A stretch of 64,000 nucleotides of DNA from Anodontia alba. Lineage: Eukaryota > Mollusca > Bivalvia > Lucinida > Lucinidae. Location of the stretch: NCBI GenBank assembly GCA_964016985.1, contig OZ024823.1:68427925-68491924 (forward strand), written 5' to 3'. The notes under the pieces are model-generated. The model saw only the letters and a list, made by a program, of their open reading frames with translations, had not been told where the DNA came from and searched no databases. Shown one piece after another: positions 23,156 through 35,308 of the stretch; position 1 is the stretch's first letter; each line of letters starts with the position of its first letter. The position numbers and the translations under genes were made by a program.

Positions 23156-24585
23156 CAGGGTTCGCGTTACCGATCGCCATTGTCGCCATTTGCGCAGAAA
23201 AATAAAATTTGGCACAAAAAATCATAAATTGGCGAAAACAAGTGGCGAAAAAAATATCGCCTGAATTACCCGCTACTGAGCCATATAATTGTTGCGCGTG
23301 TCTGTCGCACCTTCCTTGATTGTATAATTCGCCAATTAACAACTCAAATATCGATCAGAAAACGGTAGCTGATCAAATTAACCTGAATTTGATGAAAGCG
23401 ATATAAGGTCATGTGCCATGATGCGCAGTTTGACAGTAGCACCGCCCACTTTCCACGCCTTTCGTCCTCAATATTCATGACGCTCTGCCGAAACTACCAA
23501 TCAGGAATTAATGTCAGAGTCGCATCGCCTACGTCACGGAAATTTATCCAGAATGTAATCACATGGAACCCTATGTCAAACACAAAGATGGAAAACAAAT
23601 TGATTACACAAGAAATAATTATTGTCATTAATCGGTTGGGCTTATTAAAGCGGTAAGTACACTTTGACAGTGCCGACTTTAATTAAGCATGTTTCGGTAC
23701 CTTCTTATAAGCCTTAATTTTATTTGGCGATCAACGAACGTCGTCCCGAAAAAAAACAACAAAAAACACAAATAATACCTTGGAGGCGGACACATTAGTC
23801 TCCGATGGTCCGGATCGCGCATTCGATCCCCACAGATTGTAGCGATTTATCATGAAACACATGTATTTGCTACGGTCATTCGCTCCTTCCACTGCTTCAA
23901 GATTGGCAGTTACTAGTTTCTTGCGGAAGGGTGTTCAATGTACTGGTTAATTGCTTATTGTATAAGCATGCCCCCTCTTTTTTATTGGCGTGATTCACAA
24001 AAAATGCTGTTCCCCATTCCATTTCGCATTGACTCGACTCGTAAAGCAATGGCAGTAAACTCCCTTTTAAGTCAGTTGCAGTTAGCTCCCTTAAAACAGT
24101 AAAACCTGCTGTGTAAGAAACTTACCCCGCATTTATCAGGGTACAAATGAATATTGTTACGTTATTCTCTTACAGTATAATACATTAATAACATTATATT
24201 TATTGGCTTATACAGCACTTTTCAGAACTTTCGTTTCCATGTAAAGTGTTCCATTTTTGTGTCTTCAACATTCGATATGCAAAACAAAGACTTATTATTA
24301 ATTCATGACATTGTAATTAATTAAATACAGCAGAAGTTTTAAAAATCAGTGTGAGAATTAATTTCAAGTCCCCCACACATTGCACACTATACTGATTCTT
24401 GAATCTACTGCCTCAATTAAAGGAATCAGTAAATGAACACATTTTTTCTGACAAGATAATTCTTTGGTGAAAAATGGCCAAAATTTGGCTCAAAATCTGG
24501 CTCAAAGTTTAAGAAAATGGCACAAAAAAAATCAAATTGGCGAAAATGGTGGTGAAAGAAAAAAAAAATCCTAGTGCGAACCCTG
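23156..24585. mobile_element. hAT-like DNA element with 5-bp target duplication
   Basis: It starts CAGGGTTCGC and ends with the exact inverse, GCGAACCCTG. The 5-bp sequence CGTTT flanks both ends (23151-23155 and 24586-24590). CAGGG termini are typical of hAT transposons; a 5-bp duplication fits some hAT groups rather than the classical 8-bp ones. Subterminal sequences on both sides are rich in TTGGCGAAAA / TGGCACAAAAAA, again inverse to each other. No transposase is recognisable, so the copy is non-autonomous or decayed. It contains a SINE relic. Confidence 0.75.
23770..23970 (+). mobile_element. Decayed tRNA-derived SINE relic
   Basis: This is homologous by eye to the SINE at 58671-58975: tagtctccgatggtccgg, a B-box-like ATTCGATCCCCAC, TCATGAAACACATGTATTTG, CTACGGTCATTCGCTCC and TACTGGTTAATTGCTTA match the same order of blocks there. 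It is clearly older than the 58.7 kb copy. It lies inside the hAT-like element, so it inserted there or was carried along. Confidence 0.6.
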
Positions 24586-24590
24586 CGTTT

Positions 24591-25983
24591 GCATTTGTTT
24601 GTTCTGTTTTCCCTGCGGTGTATAACATTGATCAATTCCCAGAACTAGATCTAGATTGAGAAGTTGAGAATTGCAATTTTGTATCATCATTTTATGTAAG
24701 TATACCCTTTATTGGTACCTTGGAAGGGCTGATTCCGTGGTTGTGACCTTTCCTGCTTATCTCAACATTTATTTTTGGGAGACTGCGTAGGCCTGCTCCG
24801 TGAGACGATATATATTCTCGACTTTTCAGGAAGCTGTTACTTGCTTTTAAAAAGCGTGTCTGACTGAAAGATTCACAGACTTACCAATACGCTGCATTAA
24901 CTGGACCCAAAATAGTCTGAATCTGTACAATGTCAACACATCATGTTTGTTGGAAACCCGAATCGTAGTAGCTGTCGAATCACACAAGCGTTTTGTCAAA
25001 ATCAACACATCATCTTTCAGCGGAAACAGGAAAAGGACGTCACGCTTTTTGATCTTTTTATGCGGATCTAGCAAGACAACGTAGGGATTGACATCTCGAC
25101 TAATACAATTCAGTATAGATCGTGAAAAAGAATGTTTATTGGTGGTTAAATTCTCGACTGCCTTAATCTGGCGGCCATTTTATTTCTCTTAAATAACATA
25201 AGAAATTTCTTAGAAAAATCTTAGAAATTTAAGACATCTCCGGACCTATCTTAAAGTTAAGACATATCTTAAGTGATCTTAAGGGTTAAGTGGGTTTATA
25301 AATACTACTTAAGAATTTCTTAGATTTAAGCAGAAACTTAGGAAAATCTTAGAGTTTAGAGAGAATTAAGTCAAAATCTTATCTTAAGTTGCTTTATAAA
25401 TACCCCCCAGCTGATAAACTACGTTTGAAAACAACAAATGGCTAGGTTGACAATTTAGGACGCCATTTTGGATACCCTGGTTCCCTGGAGTGGCCAAGGG
25501 AAGTAACTTAAAATTATCTCATTTGTGCTTAGATAATTTGAGTTGCTTCCCTTTACTTATTGTGTTGCGGGCACAAAAAAACTATAGTTTATCGAAGTTA
25601 ATTTCTTTTATTTTTGTTTTATCGTTATTTTTTTGATGCAGTTGTTTTCTTTTAAAATATTTATTGCTACAGAAGTGCAAAATGAGCGGACTAAGGTCTG
25701 TGTATGTGGGACAGAAATATCATAAGACTTTTGTCTTCTAAAATTTGCTGGTGTTGAAAAGGACCATTTTCACCTGTTGAGCAGAATTAGTTTGTGGGCA
25801 TCATTGACTGATTGAGCATTGAGTAGATGTATGTTCTCAATGATGATAATGATTATGACAATAATGGCGATTATAATTTATTGTTTGCCAGTTATAATCA
25901 ACGTGTTCACTGATTGACGCTAAGTGGATTGTTTGTCATAATACCTGATGCGACTTAGCGTCGGGATAGGCGCGAAAAATGTT
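24591..25983. other. Non-coding, with right inverted-repeat arm
   Basis: The right CTTAAG-rich arm (25185-25408) is described separately. The minus-strand frame at 24847-25074 has no recognisable domain; upstream on the minus strand, AAAATGGCCGCCAG (about 25179) resembles an invertebrate start-codon context but leads into stops. An inverted pair GACGCTAAGT / ACTTAGCGTC lies near 25917-25955. Nothing else is supported. Confidence 0.35.
25185..25408 (-). repeat. CTTAAG-rich inverted-repeat arm, right
   Basis: This is the inverse partner of 7729-7890. On the minus strand it begins GGGGGGTATTTATAAAGC and then runs through ACTTAAGATAAG, TCTAAGATTTTCC and GTATTTATAAACCCACTTAA. It has only one GGGGG-type terminus, like the left arm, which is why it does not look like a complete MITE by itself. 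Confidence 0.6.
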
Positions 25984-26347
25984 TCATGGTCCAGTAATTT
26001 TGCCGCATATCTTGAATGTTAATTGATGTATGAACATCATTATTTGGGATTATGAATGAGTATGATCCAACACTTGACCTAAAAGTAAATGTAGGTCATT
26101 GTGATCTATATTTCATGGTCCAGTGATTTTATGTTACATCTTGAAGACAATTTGATGTATTACTATCATATTTTGGGATTATGTGACCTATATTTCATAG
26201 CCCTGTGATTTTGTCTTTTATCTCCCACTGTTTGTATTTACATATAATGACACAGTGTGACCCAAACTTTCACCTCAAAGTAAATATAAATCAGTATGAC
26301 ATATATTCCATGGTCTAGTGATTTTGCTTAATATCTTTTAGATTATT

Positions 26348-28210
26348 AGCTCACCTGAGCACGAAGTGCTCATGTTGAGCTATTGTGGTCAGTCAATGTC
26401 CGTCGTCTCGTGTGTCGTCCGTCGTGCGTCGTGCGGCGTCAACAATTGCTTTAAAAGCCTACTCCTCCTACACCCCTGGGCCAATTGACTTGATACTTGG
26501 TAGGAAGCATCGGGGTGACTTTGTAGATCAAACATAGCTAAAATCGTTCCGATCGGAAATCCAAGATGGCCGCCATGGCCGCCATCTTGAAAATCTATTT
26601 TTCGCTTCTTCTCCTGAACCGAAGGCCAATTGACTCCAAACTTGCTAGGAACCATCAGGATGACTTGTAGATCAAAAATAGCTAAAATCGTGCCGATCGG
26701 AAATCCAAGATGGCCACCATGGCAGCCATCTTGAAAATCTATTTTTCGCTTCTTCTCCTGAACCGAAAGGCCAGTTGACTCCAAACTTGCTAGGAAGCAT
26801 CAGGGTGACTTGTAGATCAAAAATAGCTAAAATCGTGCCGATCCGAAATCCAAGGTGGCCGCCATCTTGAAAATCTATTTTTCGCTTCTTCTCCTGAACC
26901 GAAAGGCCAGTTGACTCCAAACTTGCTTGGAAGCATCAGGGTGACTTGTAGATCAAAAATAGCTAGAATCTTGCCGATCAGAAATCCAAGATGGCCGCCA
27001 TGGCCGCCCTCTTGAAAATCTATTTTTTGCTTCTTCTCCTGAACCGAAAGGCCAATTGACTCCAAACTTGCTAGGAAGCATCAGGATGACTTGTAGATCA
27101 AAAATAGTTAAAATCGTGCTGATCGGAAATCCAAGATGGCCGCCATAGCTGCCATCTTGAAAATCTGTTTTTCTCTTCTACTCCTAAACCCAAAAACCAA
27201 TTGACTCCAAACTTGGTAGGAGGCATTGGGGTGACTTATAGATCAAAAATAGCTAAAATCGTGCCTATCGGAAATCCAACGTGGCTGCCATGGCAGCCAT
27301 CTTGAAAATCTATTTTTCGCTTCTTCTCCTGAACCGAAAGGCCAGTTGACTCCAAACTTGGTAGGAAGCATCGGGGTGACTTGTAGATCAAAAATAGCTA
27401 AAATCATGCCGATCGTAAAACCAGGATGGGCCCCATGGCAGCCATCTTGAAAATCTATTTTTCTCTTTTTCTCCTGAACCGAAAGGCCAGTTGACTCGAA
27501 ACTTGGTAGGAAGCATTTGGGTGACTTGTAGATCAAAAATAGCTAAAATCATGCAGATCGTAAATCCAAGATGGCCACCATGGCGGCTATCTTGAAAATC
27601 TATTTTTTCGCTTCTTCTCCTAAACCCAAGAGTCACTTGACTCGAAACTTAGTAGGAAGCATCAGGGCGACTTGTAGATCAAATATAGCTAAAATCGTTC
27701 TGATCAGAAATCCCAGATGGCCACCATGGCCGCCATCTTGAAAATCTATATTTAGCTTCTTCTCCTGCACCGAAAGGCCAATTGACTCCAAACTTCGTAG
27801 GAGACATTGGGGTGACTTGTAGATCAAAAATAGCTAAAATCATGCCAATCGGATATCCAAGATGGCCGCCATGGCAGCCATCTTGAAAATCTATTTTTCG
27901 CCTCTTCTTCTGAACTGAAAGGCCAGTTGACTCGAAACTTGGTAGGAAGCATTGGGGTGACTCGTAGATCAAAAATAGCTAAAATCGTGCCAATCGTAAA
28001 TCCAAGCTGGCTGCCATTTAGAGTTTTTCAAATGATCACGCTCAATTGACTGGCATACCATATATCTTCTTCTTCAAAATAAAGAACTGCTTAAATGATG
28101 ATCTTTTCATTAGTTGCGATGACAGGATTGGAAAAATGTTGCATAACATCTGCATATCTGCAGTGGCTATGTCACTCAGGTGAGCGACCCGTGACCCGTG
28201 GGCCTCTTGT
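26348..28210 (+). mobile_element. Hairpin-ended tandem-repeat element (145 bp, AAGATGGC-rich units)
   Basis: The 5' hairpin (26348-26381) has AGCTCACC and TGAGCAC, loop GAA, then GTGCTCA and (G)TTGAGCT. A gtccgtc/gtgcgtc run follows, then about eleven units of about 145 bp with landmarks CCGATCGGAAATCCAAGATGG, GCCATCTTGAAAATC and GTGACTTGTAGATCAAAAAT. The 3' module (28018-28195) and the end CACTCAGGTGAGCGACCCGTG...GGCCTCTTGT are shared with 30235-31847 and others. The many 60-130 codon frames here (minus strand) are read-throughs of the array; the unit is not a multiple of three. Confidence 0.85.
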
Positions 28211-28336
28211 TTAATGGATTAACATCATAGTTGGTATAATGCATCAGTGTGACCATGAGATTAATTTCTCAAGTATATGTAGGTCAGTGACCTATATTTT
28301 ATGGCCCAGCAAATTTTCTTCATGTTTTGAAGACTA

Positions 28337-28812
28337 CAGGCCTCCTAGCAAAACCTATAAAACCTATAATAACCTATAATTTTGTGCCAAACCTATAAAA
28401 CCTTTATTTTGTTCATAAAACCTATAAAAAGCCTGTATTTTCATGAAAAAACCTATATTTTTCACTTTTTGAACCTTCTTGCGACTCAACCCTAACTTTT
28501 CTTCAAAATGCACTACTATTTTTTACTTTTTAGTCCCATAAAAAGTGATGAAAACTGTCAAGAAATTGTAATTTTTTTCCTCGCTCGCTTCGCTCGCTCG
28601 GACTTTGTAAAATTCAGATCAACTTTATCTGAGTAATTGTGGCACAAAAATTCATCAAATATTTTTTCTTCAGTTTTAAATCTTTATGTAAGTTTGGAAG
28701 ACTCTTTTTTTAACCTGTATTTTTATTGAAAAACCTGTAAATAACCTATATTTTGAGTAAGAAGAACCTATATAAAAACCTATATTTTCAAAGTGGGCCA
28801 CTAGGAGGCCTG
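28337..28812. mobile_element. Non-autonomous TIR element with 6-bp target duplication
   Basis: It starts CAGGCCTCCTAG and ends with the exact inverse, CTAGGAGGCCTG. AGACTA stands on both sides (28331-28336 and 28813-28818). The paralogous site in copy 2 (near 31966) has AAAGACTATTTACTCC with a single AGACTA and no insert, a natural empty site. The interior is AT-rich with repeated AACCTATAAAACC and codes for nothing recognisable. CAGG ends with a short duplication suggest a hAT-like class. Confidence 0.85.
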
Positions 28813-30234
28813 AGACTATTTACTCCAGGAAAGTTGTACTTGGGATGATAGATCAGTGTCACTCAGAGACTGACATTGTAAACTATATCTTGCCTTATAT
28901 CATTGTCATTAACTTTAAAATATTTTATAATTAAGAAATGGCGCTGGCCGGGGGTATTCATGACCCTCTGGGCACTTGCTCTAGTTGAAGTTAGAGAGAA
29001 TCTCTGGAAACAGTACCATAATATCTATTTTTTACTTTGAGCAGAGCAGTTGTCTGAGTAAAATATGAACTTTTTTTTAACTTTTTTGGCTCATTTCTCT
29101 AATGAAGGAAAACAAACAGGAAGCTATTTTGCAGGCACCCCTGCTGGCAATTGCCTCATTATACCCCCTGGCATGTTTTCGTCCATTCTGTTAGTCTGTT
29201 TGTCTGTCCCTCTGTCCATCCAGATGTGATTCCGTCTGTTAACCCTTTCTATAGCCAAGTTTTACTTCAAAGTTTTTTGGTTACTTATATCTCTGCAGCC
29301 ATTGATCAAAAACTTTTCATATTTGGTATGGGGTTACCTGGGATGGTTTTCTTCCATTCTACATCAATGAACCCCTGGGACATGCCAGGGTGGGGCTAGA
29401 GGTCAAAATCTAGGACACCCCAATAAAGTAGTATATTGCAGTTTGTTCATACAAACAACTTTGTTCATACAAACAACTTCTTATTAAAGAAGGATGGGCA
29501 TCAGACATGTTTATCACATCAACATTCAGTGTAATAAGATCAAGGTCATTGTGACCTTATTTTCATGCTTCAGTGATTTTGACGTAATTTTGAACTGTTT
29601 CATGGATTAATGCCTCAATAAAGTAGTATGTTGCAGTTTGTTTATACAAACAACTTCTTAAAGAAGGATGGGCATCAGACATGTCTATCACATCAACATT
29701 CAGTGTAATAAGGTCAAGGTCATTGTGATCATATTTTCATGCTCCAGCGATTTTGCCTCATATCTTGAAGACTATTTCATGGATTAATATTGGTTTTGTG
29801 TGACACCACGATTGACAGCGACAGCATAACAAATGTAGGTCACCTTGACCTATATTTCATGGTCCAGTAATTTTGCCTCATATCTTGAATGTTAATTGAT
29901 GTATGAACATCTTTGTTTGGGATTATGAATGAGTATGATCCAACAGTTGACCTGAAAGTAGATGTAGGTCACTGTGACCTATATTTCATAGTCCAGTGAT
30001 TTTATGTTACATCTTGAAGACAATTTGATGTATTACTATCATATTTTGGGATTATGTGACCTATATTTCATAGCCCTGTGATTTTGTCTTATATCTCCCA
30101 CTATTTGATACTTAAATGTCATATTTACTTATAAAGACACAGTGTGACCCAAACTTTCACCTCAAAATAAATATAAATCAGTATGACATATATTTCATGG
30201 TCTAGTGATTTTGCTTAGTATCTTTAAGATTATT

Positions 30235-31847
30235 AGCTCACCTGAGCACGAAGTGCTCATGGTGAGCTATTTTGGTCAGTCAATGACTGTCGTCCGTCGT
30301 TCGTCGTGCGGCGTCAACAATTGCTTTAAAAGCCTACTCCTCCTACACCCCTGGGCCAATTGACTTGATACTTGGTAGGAAGCATCAATGTGACCTGTAG
30401 ATCAAAAATAGCTAAAATCGTTCCGATCGGAAATCCAAGATGGCCGCCATCTTGAAAATCTATTTTTCGCTTCTTCTCCTGAACTGAAAGGTCAATTGAC
30501 TCCAAACTTGCTAGGAAGCATCGGGGTGACTTGTAGATCAAAAATAGCTAAAATTGTGCCGATCGGAAATCCAAGATGGCCGCCATGCCAACCATCTTGA
30601 AAATCTCTTTTTCGCTTCTTCTCCTGAACTGAAAGGCCAATTGACTCCAAACTTGCTAGGAAGTATCAGGGTGACTTGTAGATCAAAAATAGCTAAAATC
30701 ATGCCGATCGGAAATTCAAGATGGCCGCCATGGCAGCCATCTTGAAAATCTATTTTTTTCGCTTCTTCTCCTGAACCAAAAGGCCAATTGACTCCAAACT
30801 TGCTAGGAAGCATCGGGGTGACTTGTAGATCAAAAATAGTACAAATCGTGCCGATCCGACATCCAAGATGGCCGCCATGACAGCCATCTTGAAAATCTAT
30901 TTTTCGCTTCTTCTCCTAAACCCAAAAGCCAATTGACTCCAAACATGGTAGGAAGCATTGGGGTGACTTATAGATCAAAAATAGCTAAAATCGTTCTGAT
31001 AGGAAATCCAAGATGGCCGCCATGGCAGCCATCTTGAAAATCTACTTTTTGCCTCCTCTCCTGAACCGAAAGGCCAATTGTTTGGATTGGAAATCCAAGA
31101 TGGCCGTCATGGCGGCCATCTTGAAACTCTTTTTTTTTCGCTTATTTTCCTGAACCAAAGGGCCAGTTGATTTGAAAATTCGTAGGAACCATCAGGATGA
31201 CTTGTTGATATAAAAATAGCTAAAATCGTTCCGATTGGAAATCCAAGATGGCGGCCATCTTGAAAATCTATTTTACCCTTCTTCTTCTGAACTGAAAGGC
31301 CAATTGACTCGAAACTTGGTAGGAAGCATCAGGGTGACTTGTAGATCAAAAATAGCTCAAATCGTTGCAATAGGAAATCCCAAATTGCGGCTATAGCGGC
31401 CATCTTGAAAATCTGTTTTGAACTTTTTCTCCTGAACCGAAAGGGCAATTGACTCAAAGTTCATTGGAAGTATAGAGGTGACTTGTAGGTCAACAGTAGC
31501 TAAAATCATTCTGATTGGAAATCCAAGATGGCTACCATCTTGTTTATGTTTATTATATTTTCCTGCCACTGTGCTGTTTACATGTATAAAATCATGATTC
31601 TTCAGAAACCACCTAGGCAATTGCCACCAAATTTCACATTGATCCTACTGTTGAAATGTGATTGAGAGTTTGTTCAAATGATCACGCTCCATTGACTGTC
31701 ATGCCATATATAATATTCTTCTTCAAAATTAGGATGATCTTTTCATTAGTTGCGATGACAGGATTGGAAAAATGTTGCATAACATCTGCATATCTGCAGT
31801 GGCTATGTCATTCAGGTGAGCGACCCGTGACCCGTGGGCCTCTTGTT
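30235..31847 (+). mobile_element. Hairpin-ended tandem-repeat element (AAGATGGC-rich), paralogue of 26348-28210
   Basis: The 5' hairpin (30235-30268) has AGCTCACC, TGAGCAC, loop GAA, GTGCTCAT, GGTGAGCT. About nine units of 145 bp follow, then a 3' module (31550-31845) and CATTCAGGTGAGCGACCCGTG...GGCCTCTTGT. It is inserted at the same place in the composite repeat as the 26348 element: gattatt on the left, ttaatggattaac on the right. It is shorter by about two units. Confidence 0.85.
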
Positions 31848-32070
31848 TAATGGATTAACATCATAGTTGGTATGATGCATCAGTGTGACCAGCAGATTAA
31901 CTTCTCAAGTATATGTAGGTCAGTGACCTATATTTTATGGCCCAGCAAATTTGCTTCATATCTTAAAGACTATTTACTCCAGGAAAGTTGTTCTTGGAAT
32001 GATAGATCAGTGACAGTGTAAACTATTGCCTTATATCATTGTCATTAACTTTAAAATATTTTATAATTAA

Positions 32071-35000
32071 AAGGGAATGCAACCTTAAAAGGTATTGTGC
32101 TTTAAAGTAAAGAACTTTACAAACAATGACTTTTGACACAAATTTGATCAAAATCGGTGGAAAATTAAGTAAGTTATAGACAATTGAATATTTTAACATT
32201 CGTGGAATAGGCGCTGCCATTTTGAATATTTAATAAGGTTTCATAAAAATCAATATTCGTTTCATAAAGGTAGTTATTCTCATAAGTTGGTTTATTTTGG
32301 GGGAAATGATTGCTTGTCACTAGAATTAAAAGATTATACAAAATCTGTAGCAAAATTATTCTGAAAAACCATTTATTAGCTCACCCGAGCACGAAGTGCT
32401 AATGGTGAGCTATTGTGGTCAGTCAATGTCCGTCGTCCGTCGTGCGTCGTCCGTCATCCGTCGTGCGGCGTCAACAATTGCTTTAAAAGCCTACTCCTCC
32501 TACACCCCTGGGCCAATTGACTCGACACTTGGTAGGAAGCATCGGGGTGACTTGTAGATAAAAAACAGCTAAAATCGTGCCAATCAGAAATCCAAGGTGG
32601 CCGCCATGGCCGCCGTCTTGAAAATCTATTTTTCGCTTCTTCTCCTGAACCGAAAGGCCAATTGACTCTAAACTTGCTAGGAAGCATTGGGGTGACTTGT
32701 AGATAAAAAATAGCTAAAATTGTGCCAATTGAAAATCCAAGATGGCCGCCATGGCGGCCGTCTTGAAAATATATTTTTCGCTTCTTCTCCTGAACCGAAA
32801 GGCCAATTGACTCCAAACTTGCTAGGAAGCATTGGGGTGACTTGTAGATAAAAAATAGCTAAAAACGTGCTGATCGGAAATCAAAGATGGTCGCCATCTT
32901 AAAAATCTATTTTTCACTTCTTCTCCTGAACCAAAAGGCTTATTGACTCCAAACTTGCTAGGAAGCATCGGGGTGACTTGTAGATCAAAAAGAGCTAAAA
33001 TCATGCCGATCGGAAATCCAAGATGGCCGCCATGGCAGTCATCTTGAAAATCTATTTTTCGCTTCTTCTCCTGAACCGAAAGGCCAATTGACTCCAAACT
33101 TGCTAGGAAGCATCGGGGTGACTTGTTGATCAAAAATAGCTAAAATTGTGCCGATCGGAAATCCAAGATGGCCGCCATGGCCGCCATCTTGAAAATCTAT
33201 TTTTCGCTTCTTCTCCTGAACCGAAAGGCCAATTGACTCCAAACTTGCTAGGAAGCATCAGGGTGACTTGTAGATCAAAAATAGCTAAAATCATGCTGAT
33301 CGGAAATCCAAGATGGCAGCCATAGCAGCCATCTTGAAAATCTATTTTTCGCTTCTTCTCCTGAACCGAAAGGCCAATTGACTCCAAACTTGCTAGGAAG
33401 CATCGGGGTGACTTGTTGATCAAAAATAGCTAAAATCGTGCCTATAGGAAATCCAAGATGGCCGCCATGGCCGTCATCTTGAAAATCTATTTTTGGCTTC
33501 TTCTCCTGAACCGAAAGCCAGTTGACTCCAAACTTGCTAGGAAGCATCGGGGTGACTTGTAGAGCAAAAATAGCTAAAATGATGCTGATCGGAATTCCAA
33601 GATGCCATGGCAGCCATCTTGAAAAGCTATTTTTCGCTTCTTCTCCTAAACCCAAAAGCCAATTGACTCCAAACATGGTTGGCAGCATCGGGGTGACTTG
33701 TAGATCAAAAATAGCTAAAATCGTGCCGATTGTAAATCCAAAATGGCTGCCATGGCCGCCATCTTGAAAATCTATTTTTCGCTTCTTCTCCTGAGCCGAA
33801 AGGCCAACTGACTCCAAACTTGGTAGGAAGAAACAGGGTGACTTGTAGATCAAAAGTAGCTAAAACCATGCTGATCGGAAGTCCAAGATGGCCGCCCTGG
33901 TGGCCATCATCTTGGCCACCCTGGTGGCCATCTTGAAAATCTTTTTTTCGCTTCTTCTCCTAAACCCAAAAGCCAATTGACTTGAAATTTGGTAGGAAGC
34001 ATCGGGGTGACATAGATTAAAAATGGCTAAAATCGTTCTGATTGGAAATCCAAGATGGCTGCCATGGTGGCCATTTTGAAAATCTATTTTTCACTTCTTC
34101 TCCTGAACCGAAAGGCTTATTGGCTTTAAACTAGGTAGGAAGCATCAGGGTGACCTGTAGATCAAAAATAGATAAAATCATCCCTATCAGAAATCCAAGA
34201 TGGCCGCTATGACAGCCATCTTCAAAATTTATTTTTCGCTTCTTCTCCTGAACTGAAAGGCCATTTGACTGGAAACTTGGTAGGAAGCATTCGGGTGACT
34301 TGTTGATCTAAAATAGCTTAAATTGTTTGGATCGTAAATCCAAGATGGCTGTCATGGCGGCCATCTTGAAACTCTTTTTTTTTTCACTTATTTTCCTGAA
34401 CCAAAGGGCCAGTTGATTTGAAAATTGGTAGGAAGCATCGGGATGACTTGTTGATATAAAAATAGCTAAAATCATTCCGATTGGAAATCCAAGATGGCGG
34501 CCATCTTGAAAATCTATTTTTCTTTACTTCTTCTGAACTGAAAGGCCAATTGACTCGAAACTTGGTAGGAAGCATCAGGGTGACTTGTAGATAAAAAATA
34601 TAGTTGCGATAGGAAATCTCAAATTGCGGCTATGGTGGCCATCCTGAAAATCTGTTTTGAACTTTTTTTCCTGAACCGAAAGGGCAATTGACTTAAAGTT
34701 CATTGGAAGTATCGAGGTGACTTGTAGATCAACAGTAGCTAAAATCATTCTGATTGGAAATCCAAGATGGCTACCGTCTTGTTTATGTTTATTATGTTTC
34801 CTTGCCACTGTGCTGTTTACATGTATAAAATCATGATTCTTCAGAAACCACTTAGGCAATTGCAACCAAATTTCACATTGACCCTACTGTTGAAATGTGA
34901 TTGAGACTTTGTTCAAATGATCACGCTCCATTGACTGTCATGCCATATATAATATTCTTCTTCAAAATTAAGAACTGCTTAAAGGATGATCTTTTCATTA

Positions 35001-35308
35001 GTTGCGATGACAGGATTGGAAAAATGTTACATAACATCTGCATATCTGCACTCGCAATGCTATATAGGTGAGTGACCCGTGGCCTGTGGGCCTCTTGTAA
35101 TTTGGTTTTGCATATTTAATTTGGGCTGTGTGACGTCACAAAGCCTACAATATTGTGGCATGCATGACAGTCATTATACTTTTAAATATATTCAAACCAC
35201 CATAACTTCCTTATTTCTAGGCCGAATTTGAAAACTCTTGCATCAAAATAAATGGCTTGTTAAGTAATTTACTCCAAGATATACATACAACTTATATTGC
35301 GTTCCCCT
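32071..35308. mobile_element. DNA element with TTAA/TAA target site, split by another element
   Basis: In copy 1 of the composite repeat the sequence TTATAATTAAGAAATGGC (near 28929) is uninterrupted. Here the same sequence is broken after TTAA (32067-32070) and resumes at TTAA/TAA (35309-35312). The left end AAGGGAATGC and the inverse of the right end, AGGGGAACGC (or AAGGGGAACGC with TAA), are inverted repeats. Arms of about 300 bp (left) and 200 bp (right) are AT-rich and partly inverse to each other. Most of the length is a nested hairpin-ended element (32378-35098). TTAA would fit piggyBac-like targeting and TAA would fit Harbinger-like; the ends alone do not decide. Confidence 0.8.
32378..35098 (+). 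mobile_element. Hairpin-ended tandem-repeat element (AAGATGGC-rich), nested copy
   Basis: The 5' hairpin AGCTCACC, CGAGCAC, loop GAA, GTGCTAA, TGGTGAGCT (32378-32411) is followed by cgtccgtc runs and about sixteen units of about 145 bp. The 3' module (34790-35070) ends with TATAGGTGAGTGACCCGTGG and a GGCC-TGTG-GGCC hairpin, then TCTTGT. It lies inside the 32071-35308 element. The reading frames on the minus strand (for example 33275-33853) are array read-throughs. Confidence 0.85.

Larger units (their letters stand above)
25984..28985 (+). repeat. Composite repeat, copy 1
   Basis: The outer sequence consists of 'tttcatggtccagtgattttg' / 'gacctatatttcat' units and ends GGCGCTGGCCGGGGGTATTC...GGGCACTTGCTCTAGT (28985). 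Both flanks of the inserted element at 26348-28210 match those around 30235-31847 in copy 2 (29131-35363), base for base over long stretches. The inner insertion therefore predates the duplication. Copy 1 loses homology to copy 2 upstream of 25984. It additionally carries a small hAT-like insertion at 28337-28812. Confidence 0.75.

Noticed and set aside
24847..25074. Minus-strand 75-residue frame as a gene
   Set aside because: No recognisable domain, no good start context in frame, and located between repeat arms; left unassigned.
26389..34865. Some twenty similar minus-strand frames reading ...SVQEKKRKIDFQDG...GFPIGTILAIFDLQV
   Set aside because: They are translations of the 145-bp array unit. 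The period is not a multiple of three, frames overlap each other, and the same text appears in every array copy; no start context or domain.
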